Positions 1 to 6,717 of a DNA stretch of 38,676 nt are shown piece by piece. This stretch comes from a virus. The first letter of the stretch is position 1; each line of letters opens with the position of its first letter. Under the pieces are notes generated by a model. That model did no database searches and had not been told where the DNA came from. It saw only the letters and a list, made by a program, of their open reading frames with translations. Both the position numbers and the translations under genes were made by a program. The stretch is taken from IMG/VR virus record IMGVR_UViG_3300037321_000155, positions 1-38,676 of that record; one strand, written 5' to 3'.

Positions 1-110
1 AAATGTTTGCCGACATGGAGGTGAAGGACCGTATCCATAATTTAGAAATGCAGCTGAAAGGGGTCAAGCCTCAAGGATCGGAGTTTGATTGTGTGGGCTG
101 TGGGAGTTGA
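1..110 (+). pseudogene. 3' part of the CVGCGS-tail small protein gene (cut by window start)
   Basis: This is the last part of the 58-aa gene that is complete at 37697-37873; bases 1-127 are identical to 37764-37890. The reading frame enters at codon position 2 and ends at TGA 108-110 with the C-terminus DCVGCGS. If the genome is circular, as the repeat suggests, the gene is not broken in the phage and the truncation is only the end of the contig. Function unknown; see the full copy. Confidence 0.75.
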
Positions 111-123
111 AAGATGGTCCGGT

Positions 124-170
124 AACGATGGTAATATGTGGCGTTTTTTCTATGCCATATATTACGTGTT
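124..170 (+). other. attC-like recombination site 1 (upstream boundary of methyltransferase A cassette)
   Basis: The site reads AAC (124-126), a 6-base spacer, stem arm AATATGTGGC (133-142), an 11-base loop, stem arm GCCATATATT (154-163), a 4-base spacer and GTT (168-170). AAC pairs with GTT, and the long arms pair except for one internal G/T. This is the layout of an integron attC site: outer AAC/GTT box, unpaired spacer, inner arm with a non-paired base, variable loop. The last bases, GTTAGGT (168-174), match the integron core consensus GTTRRRY. The AAC is also where the 127-bp repeat ends and the two versions of the locus diverge. Classification as attC is inference; no integrase is visible in the window. 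Confidence 0.6.
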
Positions 171-208
171 AGGTGGCTGTAAAATAAAAAAATAGGGAGG
201 CAAAAAAA

Positions 209-835
209 ATGATTAAAATAACGAATGAAGATAATATGGAACTAATGGCACGATACGAAGATAACTACTTTGATTTGGCTATTGTTGACCCACCTTATGG
301 GATTGGAGCAAACAAAATGACGTTAGGGAATGGGAAAAAGAAAATATATAGAGGTATTGAAGATTGGGACTCTAAAATACCAGACAAAGAATACTTTGAT
401 GAATTATTTAGAGTAAGTAAAAATCAAATTGTTTGGGGTGGGAACTATATGACAGAATATTTAAAACCTACTTCGGCTTGGTTATTTTGGGATAAAGGAA
501 CTGGGGATAATGATTTTGCAGATGGTGAATTGGCTTGGACTTCTTTTGATGGTGCATTGCGTAAAATATCTAAAAGTTGGGTTGGTGCAAATGCTAAAGA
601 TGGACTTGAAAGAATACATCCAACACAAAAGCCAGTGTATTTGTATAGATGGATATTAGACAGGTTTGGCAAGGATGGATTAAAAATATTAGATACGCAT
701 TTAGGAAGCGGAAGTATAGCGATTGCTTGCCACGAAGAAAAGTTTGATTTAACTGCCTGTGAACGTGATACAGAATATTATAATAAAGCAATGAAATGGC
801 TGAGAGAGACACAAATGCAAACCAAATTGTTTTGA
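209..835 (+). CDS. Orphan DNA methyltransferase A (beta-class N6-adenine/N4-cytosine type)
   Basis: A 208-aa methyltransferase that would transfer a methyl group from S-adenosylmethionine to an exocyclic amino group of A or C in DNA. The catalytic motif IV, DPPY, is at residues 27-30. The AdoMet-binding motif I variant DTHLGSGS is at about 162-169, after HPTQKP. Motif IV before motif I is the beta-class order. Length is typical of short phage methyltransferases, and no restriction partner lies nearby, so protection of phage DNA from host restriction is the likely role (inference). ATG 209 follows a good ribosome binding site (AGGGAGG) and an A-rich leader. The gene lies in a cassette-like unit bounded by AAC at 124-126 and 877-879. 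Its AT-rich codon use differs from the late genes. A homologous but clearly different enzyme is encoded at 37945-38640. Confidence 0.88.
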   Translation: MIKITNEDNMELMARYEDNYFDLAIVDPPYGIGANKMTLGNGKKKIYRGIEDWDSKIPDKEYFDELFRVSKNQIVWGGNYMTEYLKPTSAWLFWDKGTGDNDFADGELAWTSFDGALRKISKSWVGANAKDGLERIHPTQKPVYLYRWILDRFGKDGLKILDTHLGSGSIAIACHEEKFDLTACERDTEYYNKAMKWLRETQMQTKLF

Positions 836-876
836 AAAAACAAAAGTGCGGTGGGATTTTTTATTTTATTGCACCT

Positions 877-943
877 AACACCGATATATACGCAATGCGT
901 ATATATCCCTGCTGAAAAATCGAAATTCAAAACCAATAGAAAG
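877..943 (+). repeat. R2 repeat, copy 1: cassette boundary with a perfect palindrome
   Basis: These 67 bases are identical to 37562-37628. The identity begins exactly at an AAC triplet; upstream of it the two copies have different genes. From 883 to 907 there is an inverted repeat with 12-base arms around a single A (arm GATATATACGCA). The layout AAC, 3 bases, stem, stem, 3 bases, GCT mirrors the other attC-like sites, although GTT is replaced by GCT. The 7 bases ACCTAAC at 873-879 fit the integron inverse core RYYYAAC and complement GTTAGGT at 168-174, the start of this cassette. Confidence 0.7.
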
Positions 944-956
944 CAACTATACCACC

Positions 957-997
957 AAGCTTGAAGCCATCATCTCCGATGGCTTCAAGCTTTTTTT
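957..997 (+). terminator. Strong intrinsic terminator
   Basis: A perfect 15-bp stem (957-971 with 978-992, arm AAGCTTGAAGCCATC), a 6-base loop and a run of seven T. It closes the accessory cassette locus before the late region. The second R2 copy has a degraded version of the stem near 37653-37677 that lacks the T run, so read-through is more likely there. Confidence 0.9.
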
Positions 998-1044
998 AGG
1001 GTCGCTTTTTCCTTTTCCCGAACTAATTGGAATAAAACCAGCTA

Positions 1045-1074
1045 TTTGTCAAAACTTATTGTTCGGTATGTTGA
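1045..1074 (+). promoter_or_regulatory. Host-like promoter for the gene at 1108
   Basis: TTTG at 1045-1048, an 18-base spacer and TATGTTGA at 1067-1074 resemble the Bacteroidota -33 TTTG and -7 TAnnTTTG boxes. The -7 box matches only in part. It lacks the TGTCC element of the late promoters, so it would be read by unmodified host polymerase. Confidence 0.4.
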
Positions 1075-1107
1075 ATTTTCCGATTTTTAGCAAACAAATA
1101 GTTCTGC

Positions 1108-1590
1108 GTGACAAGATCCTATTCGGTAGCTGTACCGATCAAGCCTCACCTGAAAGCATACCTTCAGGACTTCTATCAGATTCCCTACGAGCTGAACCAG
1201 AAGGATGACCTCGGACTATTTCTCTACCACCTGCTACGAAGAAGAAAATTCAAGAATCGAAGGTATTTTTCCATTGATTCCTGTACCGAATCATTCACCC
1301 TGCTGATCTCCTACAAATACGGATTCAATCAAGGCTGTGCACTGATGCATGACTACCAAGTGCACTTGCTGAATAGATACCTGGAAGATATGATGATGCG
1401 ACACGCGATCACCTGGATCAAAGGCGCTGAGATGTCGGGCATGACTAATAAGGCTGCAATCCATAAGTGGATCGAAAACTATGAGCTGGATGCAGGCAGC
1501 TCGGACTGGTATCATCGGATCAAGCAGCTGTACTTCCGGTATAGATTATCAAAAAAAACTTCAAAAACGAGTGAGCCCGCTGTCCCCTAG
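1108..1590 (+). CDS. Conserved phage protein of unknown function, candidate late regulator
   Basis: A 160-aa protein rich in basic and aromatic residues, with no signal peptide or membrane segment and no catalytic motif I recognise. The start is GTG at 1108, since no better ATG lies upstream in frame. It stands alone between the terminator at 957-997 and the first late promoter, whose -33 box overlaps its stop codon (TAG 1588-1590), and it has its own host-like promoter. Similar small proteins occur in Bacteroidota phages, to my recollection without a proven role. The position, with separate expression just ahead of the late genes, makes a transcription activator for the TGTCC promoters plausible, but this is inference from context only. 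A structural or packaging accessory role is the main alternative. Confidence 0.7.
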   Translation: MTRSYSVAVPIKPHLKAYLQDFYQIPYELNQKDDLGLFLYHLLRRRKFKNRRYFSIDSCTESFTLLISYKYGFNQGCALMHDYQVHLLNRYLEDMMMRHAITWIKGAEMSGMTNKAAIHKWIENYELDAGSSDWYHRIKQLYFRYRLSKKTSKTSEPAVP

Positions 1591-1616
1591 TTTATAAATC
1601 ATAAAACTGATCTTTG
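1581..1616 (+). promoter_or_regulatory. Late promoter P1 (TGTCCCCTA - N19 - GATCTTTG)
   Basis: The -33 element TGTCCCCTA is at 1581-1589, then exactly 19 bases, then a -7-like box GATCTTTG at 1609-1616. ATG 1620 follows after three bases (ACT), so the transcript would be leaderless or nearly so. Five other sites share the motif and three of them share the close start codon. Confidence 0.65.
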
Positions 1617-1619
1617 ACT

Positions 1620-2096
1620 ATGAATCTGACCTTTCCTGTGAGCGGCGATAATTATGGAGGAGTAGACCGATTTTGGTTTGCCCATGAGGACGATATCGCA
1701 GGGATAGATACCAATGGTCAGGTTGTACTGAAGCCAAACAAAAACTGGAATCTTGGCAAAGCCACGAAATTCACACTCGACTTCTCCAATCCTCAAACTA
1801 CCCGCAGAGGTGGGGTGATATTCAATTCTACACTCAAGGGTGTAGTAAAGAAGTACCGCCCCGAGCTGGAAGAAGTACTTTCAAAAATGCGAGGGGAACG
1901 CTTTGCATTGATCTTCAAAGATCTGAATGGCTACCTGGTACAAGTAGGCCGACCAGGTGAGCTCCTTACCTTCACTACAGATCAGGCCACCGGTGGACTT
2001 CCCTCGGAAAACAATCAGTATCAGTTTTCCTTTGGTGGCCAAACGAATAAAAATACCGTGGTCCCACGAATTATTCTCCCTGAATTAGTAGCCTGA
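1620..2096 (+). CDS. Tail-associated structural protein, paralogue 1
   Basis: A 158-aa protein starting at ATG 1620; an in-frame TTG at 1614 would add two residues but lies inside the promoter. It is clearly homologous to the next gene: both begin with FPV, then DNYGGV, RFWFA and EDIAG, and both share RGGV, KYRP, FAL/IL..KDLNGY and GRPGE blocks. The mixed beta-strand pattern without membrane segments fits a virion protein. Proteins of this kind sit next to fibre genes in Bacteroidota prophages, to my recollection. A tail-tube or baseplate role is possible but not shown by any motif. It is the first gene of the operon from P1, and its stop overlaps the next start (TGATG). Confidence 0.75.
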   Translation: MNLTFPVSGDNYGGVDRFWFAHEDDIAGIDTNGQVVLKPNKNWNLGKATKFTLDFSNPQTTRRGGVIFNSTLKGVVKKYRPELEEVLSKMRGERFALIFKDLNGYLVQVGRPGELLTFTTDQATGGLPSENNQYQFSFGGQTNKNTVVPRIILPELVA

Positions 2097-2704
2097 TGGA
2101 TGACTTGGTATTTCCGGTAACTGACGATAATTATGGAGGGGTAGCTCGGTTTTGGTTTGCCTCCGAAGAGGATATTGCGGGGCTTGATGTGCTGGGTACG
2201 ATCCAGCTGAAGGCGGGCAAGACTTGGAGTCTTGGAAAAGGAGTGAAATACAGCTGCATACTGCGTGTGAAAGCTAGAATCGAACGGGGCGGAGTATTGT
2301 TTGACATCACCTTAGAAGGTCAGCTTGCAAAGTATCGGCCTGCTTTGGAAGCGGTATTGGCGAAGATGCGGGATCAGCGCTTTGCGATACTGGTCAAGGA
2401 TCTGAATGGCTACGTGATGCAGTTTGGCAGGCCGGGTGAATGGCTTAAGTTCAGCACCAACCAAAGTACCGGTTCGCTTCCATCTGATCCGAATGGGTAC
2501 AAGTTTCAGTTTTCGGGCTCGATGAAGGCTCAGCCGATCAGCTACAACTCGATCATCGTGGACAATCCGAATATTCCAGCTCCTGAGCCTGATGGCGATC
2601 CGGTTCGGATATACCTGAATGGGCTATTGGTTGCGACTATCCCTCCGGGTGGAAATTTTGCTATTACTACAGAATTCACATTAGAATACACGATAATATC
2701 ATGA
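2096..2704 (+). CDS. Tail-associated structural protein, paralogue 2
   Basis: A 202-aa protein. Residues 1-150 align along their length with the preceding protein, with identical blocks such as DNYGGVARFWFA, KDLNGY and GRPGE. The extra 50 residues at the C-terminus contain a proline-rich linker (IPAPEPDGDPV) and a short beta-rich tail that may dock the fibre encoded downstream. The start overlaps the upstream stop (TGATG), and the stop overlaps the next start (ATGA). A tandem duplication followed by divergence is the simplest origin. Function is inferred from position between the late promoter and the fibre gene. Confidence 0.75.
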   Translation: MDDLVFPVTDDNYGGVARFWFASEEDIAGLDVLGTIQLKAGKTWSLGKGVKYSCILRVKARIERGGVLFDITLEGQLAKYRPALEAVLAKMRDQRFAILVKDLNGYVMQFGRPGEWLKFSTNQSTGSLPSDPNGYKFQFSGSMKAQPISYNSIIVDNPNIPAPEPDGDPVRIYLNGLLVATIPPGGNFAITTEFTLEYTIIS

Positions 2705-4311
2705 GCACTTGGACCGAGGTAGTTACCTATATTAAGACCCAGCTAAGGCCGGGCGTATTGGGCAATACCAATGTGCAAAAAATACTGAATTCGGTGCTTG
2801 CGGTAATCCAGCAGATCAATGCGGGAGACTACACGCCCAGCAGTGATTTTGTGTGGAACCCTGAATCATCTTACTCGGCAACTATACAGCCGGTACTGTG
2901 GCAGGATCAATGGCTGGTATCGAATATCGGAGACAATCTAGGCAATGTACCGATCAGCACATCGGGAGTGCTTCATCCGTCTTGGCGGATTATCGGAAGC
3001 AGTGCCGGATCAGGCATCCGTATTTGGGAGGCTATCGTATATCCCAATTCGCTGGAACTAGTCTACGAATCAGGTCAGCTGTACTACCTGAATAGAAGCG
3101 AGGTAGGCCTAGACCCATTTGTATCAATAGACTTTTCCGTAGAGCTATCGGAGGGAAAGTGGGTGGCTTTTTTGGAGATCATGGATCACAATCAGCTGGA
3201 AGGAATTCAGGGTGGTATTGAGGGAGAAAGGTATCATTTGACCTTGGCGGAAAAAAATTCTATTGGGGCGGGGGGTAATAATCCAAATGCAGTCCATTAT
3301 AATGTAGCAGATGGAAAAAATGCAACAGAAAGGCAACAAGCCAGATCTAATTTATTTTTAGAGACGGGCTTACCTCAAGTTCATGTTATAGTTGGAACAA
3401 ATGTATCTATACCTACCAGAACCTCTAATAGCATAGTCATAACCGATGGAACAGCAACTTTCAATCTAGTGGCAATGCAAGCGGGTCTTGATACTGAGGC
3501 AGTAACTATATATAATAGAACTATATATAATTGTCAGGTTAATAACGAATCAGGACCTATAGCATATGATAGATTTTCAATAGGAAGTACACTAGTAATA
3601 TTACCAGGCGGATCGTTTCGGGTGATTTACGATGCCTCTATAAGTAGGTGGATTTTTGATAATGCGCTACTAAGGGATGGTGACACAACGAAAAGAGGCA
3701 ATATTAATATGTTTGGAAATATTAATTTTCCAAGTGGATCCAATCCGGGAGCTAGACAGTTCTTTTTAAATTCGTCAGGATCAATCTCATTTAGGATAGC
3801 TTTTAAGGGGGCGGAGTTTTTTCAAGCCACTACAAATGGGATATTCTCAACACGGAGTTACGATATTTATGTTGGGGGGGATCTAGGTGCTGGCGGGCCA
3901 ACTGGGCTAGTTCGTGTTTTTAGGGCCGGAACTGATGGAAAGGTTTTTCATAGTAGATCTTCGGATGGAACTGAATCTATAAGACGAGATGAACAAAGGC
4001 TTTTCTATGTTAGAACTATAACGACAGTAGGTACGATAAACAGCCTAGTATTGCAGAATGGAATATTTAACTATCGATTTACGTCAGCTACTTCAATCAC
4101 AGGTTTTAATCCCGATGATATTGGTCAGTCTATTATTATTCAAAATGCTTCTAGCGGTACATTAACACTGGTTCACGAAAGCAGTCTAAGTATTGGAGGT
4201 ATGAGAATAAGGATTATAGGTGGGTCTGATCTAGTTATTCCAATCGAGGGAAAAGTCACTTTGATCTATGTCACAGAAAACCGATGGGAACTATTATGTA
4301 AAAACTTCTAA
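2701..4311 (+). CDS. Tail fibre / receptor-binding protein
   Basis: A 536-aa protein. Residues 1-180 form an N-terminal attachment region with a GC content like the neighbouring genes. A block with GIEGERYHLTLAEKN at about residues 170-185 is typical of phage fibres. The rest is beta-strand rich, with polar and glycine-rich turns and a phage fibre-like C-terminus. From about 3250 onward the DNA becomes markedly richer in A+T, so the distal part was probably acquired separately; distal tips usually set host range. Membrane and signal sequences are absent. Overlap with the upstream stop suggests translational coupling. Confidence 0.8.
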   Translation: MSTWTEVVTYIKTQLRPGVLGNTNVQKILNSVLAVIQQINAGDYTPSSDFVWNPESSYSATIQPVLWQDQWLVSNIGDNLGNVPISTSGVLHPSWRIIGSSAGSGIRIWEAIVYPNSLELVYESGQLYYLNRSEVGLDPFVSIDFSVELSEGKWVAFLEIMDHNQLEGIQGGIEGERYHLTLAEKNSIGAGGNNPNAVHYNVADGKNATERQQARSNLFLETGLPQVHVIVGTNVSIPTRTSNSIVITDGTATFNLVAMQAGLDTEAVTIYNRTIYNCQVNNESGPIAYDRFSIGSTLVILPGGSFRVIYDASISRWIFDNALLRDGDTTKRGNINMFGNINFPSGSNPGARQFFLNSSGSISFRIAFKGAEFFQATTNGIFSTRSYDIYVGGDLGAGGPTGLVRVFRAGTDGKVFHSRSSDGTESIRRDEQRLFYVRTITTVGTINSLVLQNGIFNYRFTSATSITGFNPDDIGQSIIIQNASSGTLTLVHESSLSIGGMRIRIIGGSDLVIPIEGKVTLIYVTENRWELLCKNF

Positions 4312-4421
4312 TTATGCAAAACTAAATAGGAGTTACTAACACCGAATTAAGAATACGCAGCATCGTCCTAGATAGGATTATACCAGTATTGTGGCACACT
4401 GCCAACTTAGCACTAAAACAC

Positions 4422-4457
4422 TGTCCTTTTCCACTAATCTAAGTCATAGTATATTCA
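4422..4457 (+). promoter_or_regulatory. Late promoter P2 (TGTCCTTTT - N19 - TATATTCA)
   Basis: TGTCCTTTT at 4422-4430, 19 bases, TATATTCA at 4450-4457, then ATG 4462 after four bases. It lies in the 150-base gap after the fibre gene. The rest of the gap (4312-4421) shows no gene and no convincing terminator. Confidence 0.55.
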
Positions 4458-4461
4458 ACTC

Positions 4462-4788
4462 ATGCCAGCATACCTCATCAAAAAACGTCACACGATCACC
4501 CGTAAATCTGGGGACAGCTCCGAGATTGTATTCACGATACCAGCCACGCATCCGATGCAGCCGGGCGTGTTGCTTCGATTTGGAATTGCTGATGGAAATC
4601 GGATATTCCTACTGAAGAACATCGCAGACATGACTGTGGATGGACAGCAAGTCAGGGTACCACTAGACAAGATCGACCTTAAGGGAAGAAGTGGAAGATC
4701 CGACTGGGAGCTGGAGTACACGGGAATTACCGGACTGGCCACCACCCTTGGAAATGGAGATTTCAACATCCTAAAAGAACTGATATGA
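4462..4788 (+). CDS. Small late protein of unknown function (fibre-region)
   Basis: A 108-aa protein starting at ATG 4462, just behind late promoter P2. It has alternating hydrophobic and charged residues with several glycines, fits a small beta-sandwich, and has no signal or membrane segment. An upstream in-frame extension is not supported because the start would fall inside the promoter. The stop overlaps the next start (ATATGA), so it is probably co-translated with the alanine-rich protein that follows. The place between two fibre genes suggests a tail or baseplate accessory protein, but nothing in the sequence proves it. Confidence 0.65.
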   Translation: MPAYLIKKRHTITRKSGDSSEIVFTIPATHPMQPGVLLRFGIADGNRIFLLKNIADMTVDGQQVRVPLDKIDLKGRSGRSDWELEYTGITGLATTLGNGDFNILKELI

Positions 4789-5396
4789 ATCCGATTATTC
4801 GAGAACTACTGATCGAAGAGCCTATTAAGCTAAGTCCTGAAGGACAGCAAGCGGTGATATCTGCCTATGATATAGCCGTGAAGAATGGATTTGTAGGGAC
4901 TGAGCTGGAGTGGCTACAGACCTTGCAATTCATTCAATCACCTATCACCGGCGAGGTACTTGCCGCCGCCCAAGCCGCAGCTGCATCCGCTCTCGCTGCG
5001 GGAGATTCAGAGCAGGTAGCTATTGAAAAAGCAGCGCAAACGGCGGAGGATGCAGCGGAAGCACTTGCTTCAAAACAGGCTTCTGAAAGTGCCGCTACTG
5101 CTTCGGAGGGCTTTGCTACGGACTCCAATGATTCGGCAGTTGCTTCTGAGGTTGCTAGACTAGCCAGTGTGGCAGCGCAAGGAATTGCCACTACTCAAGC
5201 GCAAAACTCAAGTACCTCTGCTGGGCAATCGGCTGAAAGTGCTGCGCAAGCATTAGCCTCAAATTTTGCATCACAAACGCTATTAGCAAATTTTTTGGAC
5301 TCCGCTATTATTTCGCTTAATAACAGAATATCACTTGACGGAGGTACAGTTGTGATTAAATTAAGATTTGTACAAGCACAATTAGATCAATTATGA
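4785..5396 (+). CDS. Alanine-rich fibre shaft protein
   Basis: A 203-aa protein. Residues 55-165 are a long run of Ala, Ser, Glu and Gln with near-heptad spacing (AAQAAAASALAAGDSEQ and similar), as in trimeric coiled-coil fibre shafts. The N-terminal 50 residues (RELLIEEPIKLSPEGQ, with GFVGTELEWLQ) resemble the collar or shaft-entry segments that phage fibres often carry. Base composition turns AT-rich near 5250, and the C-terminus belongs to the same AT-rich block as the next two genes. It probably pairs with the downstream head-spike-like protein as the foot and tip of one fibre. Confidence 0.7.
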   Translation: MNPIIRELLIEEPIKLSPEGQQAVISAYDIAVKNGFVGTELEWLQTLQFIQSPITGEVLAAAQAAAASALAAGDSEQVAIEKAAQTAEDAAEALASKQASESAATASEGFATDSNDSAVASEVARLASVAAQGIATTQAQNSSTSAGQSAESAAQALASNFASQTLLANFLDSAIISLNNRISLDGGTVVIKLRFVQAQLDQL

Positions 5397-6238
5397 GCAA
5401 ACCTTCATTAGCATTAATCCCAACGGCTTACAAAGCTGGTAAATTATATTCTGTACTTCGTGAAGACGGCAGTGGTGATTTTGATGTATCACGAAATGGT
5501 ACAGGTACATTTATAGGTCAAGATGGACTGATTAAAACTGCATTGGCAAATGAACCACGATTTGAGTATAATTATGACGGTACTTTTAAAGGAATATTGG
5601 TTGAACCTGCTGCTACTAATTTACCGACGAGAAGTTTATATTTTGAAGATCCTTGGATTATTCTAGGAGATAGAATTATGAGAACTTTTAATAATGGAAT
5701 AGCGCCTGATGGAACATTAACCGCAACAAGATTTACAAGGTCGATAGAAGGGTCTTATTTATTAAGGAATGTGTTTACAGTACAACCTGTTGCTGGACAA
5801 ACTTATACTTATTCAGTTTGGGCTAAAGCAATTGAAAGATCAATTGATATTAATTTAGATATATCAGACTTTGGGAAGACGTTTTTTACTGTAACTCCCG
5901 CTGAAGGATGGAAAAGAATTTCTGCAACTTTTACATTTGATATTAATAGAAGTACTAGAAATAATGAGTTTTTTGATTTAGATGTTAGAGACCTCCTTTT
6001 AAATGAATCACACTACCTTTGGGGAGCACAGGTTGAAGTAGGTACAGTTGCAACTTCATACATTCCAACATTTGCTTCACAGGTTACAAGACCTGCTGAT
6101 GTTATGACTGTAATTGTCCCTTTGAGCGCAACGCAAGTAAGCTACATTTTGAACGGAAATACAGTTACACAAAGTGTTATAGGAGGTTCTACTTTTACGC
6201 TTCCAAACGGTCATATTACTCAACTTACAATGGATTAA
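5393..6238 (+). CDS. Fibre tip / carbohydrate-binding head-spike-like protein
   Basis: A 281-aa protein. Residues 55-75 contain the ILVEPAATNLPTRS signature, followed at 100-110 by APDGTLTATRFT and at about 135-150 by YTYSVWAKA. The order is typical of the phage spike/fibre domain related to carbohydrate-binding modules. WGAQVEVGTVATSYIPTF at about 215-232 completes that fold. It probably binds a surface sugar on the host cell. The gene is AT-rich compared with the capsid genes and starts inside the stop codon of the shaft gene (ATGA overlap), so it seems to be part of an exchangeable receptor-binding module. Confidence 0.78.
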   Translation: MSKPSLALIPTAYKAGKLYSVLREDGSGDFDVSRNGTGTFIGQDGLIKTALANEPRFEYNYDGTFKGILVEPAATNLPTRSLYFEDPWIILGDRIMRTFNNGIAPDGTLTATRFTRSIEGSYLLRNVFTVQPVAGQTYTYSVWAKAIERSIDINLDISDFGKTFFTVTPAEGWKRISATFTFDINRSTRNNEFFDLDVRDLLLNESHYLWGAQVEVGTVATSYIPTFASQVTRPADVMTVIVPLSATQVSYILNGNTVTQSVIGGSTFTLPNGHITQLTMD

Positions 6239-6251
6239 TTATGAATTAATT

Positions 6252-6545
6252 ATGGACTACTATTTAAAAACAACTTCCAAAGAAGATTTTATACAAGACC
6301 TTTTGTCAATACGAATCGAAATTACTGACTTTGAAAACTACTTTCAAAACGAATCGCTGATTATAGACTGGATTGGTTTAATCCCAAATCCAATTGAATA
6401 CACTGAAAGTGGCGAACCAGTTGGTGAAATAACATTTAGAGTTGGGGAACACGTTAATATTAGGAGTGTTGAAGAAATTGATTTGAGTGATTTAATTCAT
6501 TGCGAAAGTGTTTTGCCAAATACACCGTATCGGATATTTAGTTGA
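6252..6545 (+). CDS. Small acidic protein after the fibre tip gene
   Basis: A 97-aa, acidic, AT-rich protein of unknown function. It follows the fibre tip gene by 13 bases, in which the sequence TATGAATTAATTATGG contains two near-identical start regions. The position fits a fibre-assembly chaperone, as small genes after phage fibre genes often are, but no motif supports this. A 16-codon ORF at 6547-6597 (starting MSEDQTDD) directly follows and could be a remnant of a further gene. Confidence 0.6.
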   Translation: MDYYLKTTSKEDFIQDLLSIRIEITDFENYFQNESLIIDWIGLIPNPIEYTESGEPVGEITFRVGEHVNIRSVEEIDLSDLIHCESVLPNTPYRIFS

Positions 6546-6659
6546 AATGAGCGAAGATCAAACTGATGATTTCTTTATTGAAGCAAAAAAGATATAAACA
6601 CCTTAGCTGAAATAATCAACCCTTTCATGCCTACACCCGCATGATACCCAATTTTCCAA

Positions 6660-6695
6660 TGTCCTCTAGCCACTGATTTTCTAGGATTACCTTCA
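6660..6695 (+). promoter_or_regulatory. Late promoter P3 (TGTCCTCTA - N19 - TACCTTCA)
   Basis: TGTCCTCTA at 6660-6668, 19 bases, TACCTTCA at 6688-6695. The 13 bases CCAATGTCCTCTA are identical to those at 24191-24203. ATG 6718 lies 22 bases after the box, so this transcript would have a short leader, unlike P1, P2, P4 and P5. It drives the capsid genes. Confidence 0.6.
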
Positions 6696-6717
6696 TAGCA
6701 TCAATGAATCGATTGCT

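Noticed and set aside
4330-4375. AACACCGA followed by TACGCA near 4340, reminiscent of the R2 repeat.
   Set aside because: Only scattered similarity and no inverted arms or GTT partner; too weak to claim a decayed cassette site at the edge of the AT-rich fibre part.
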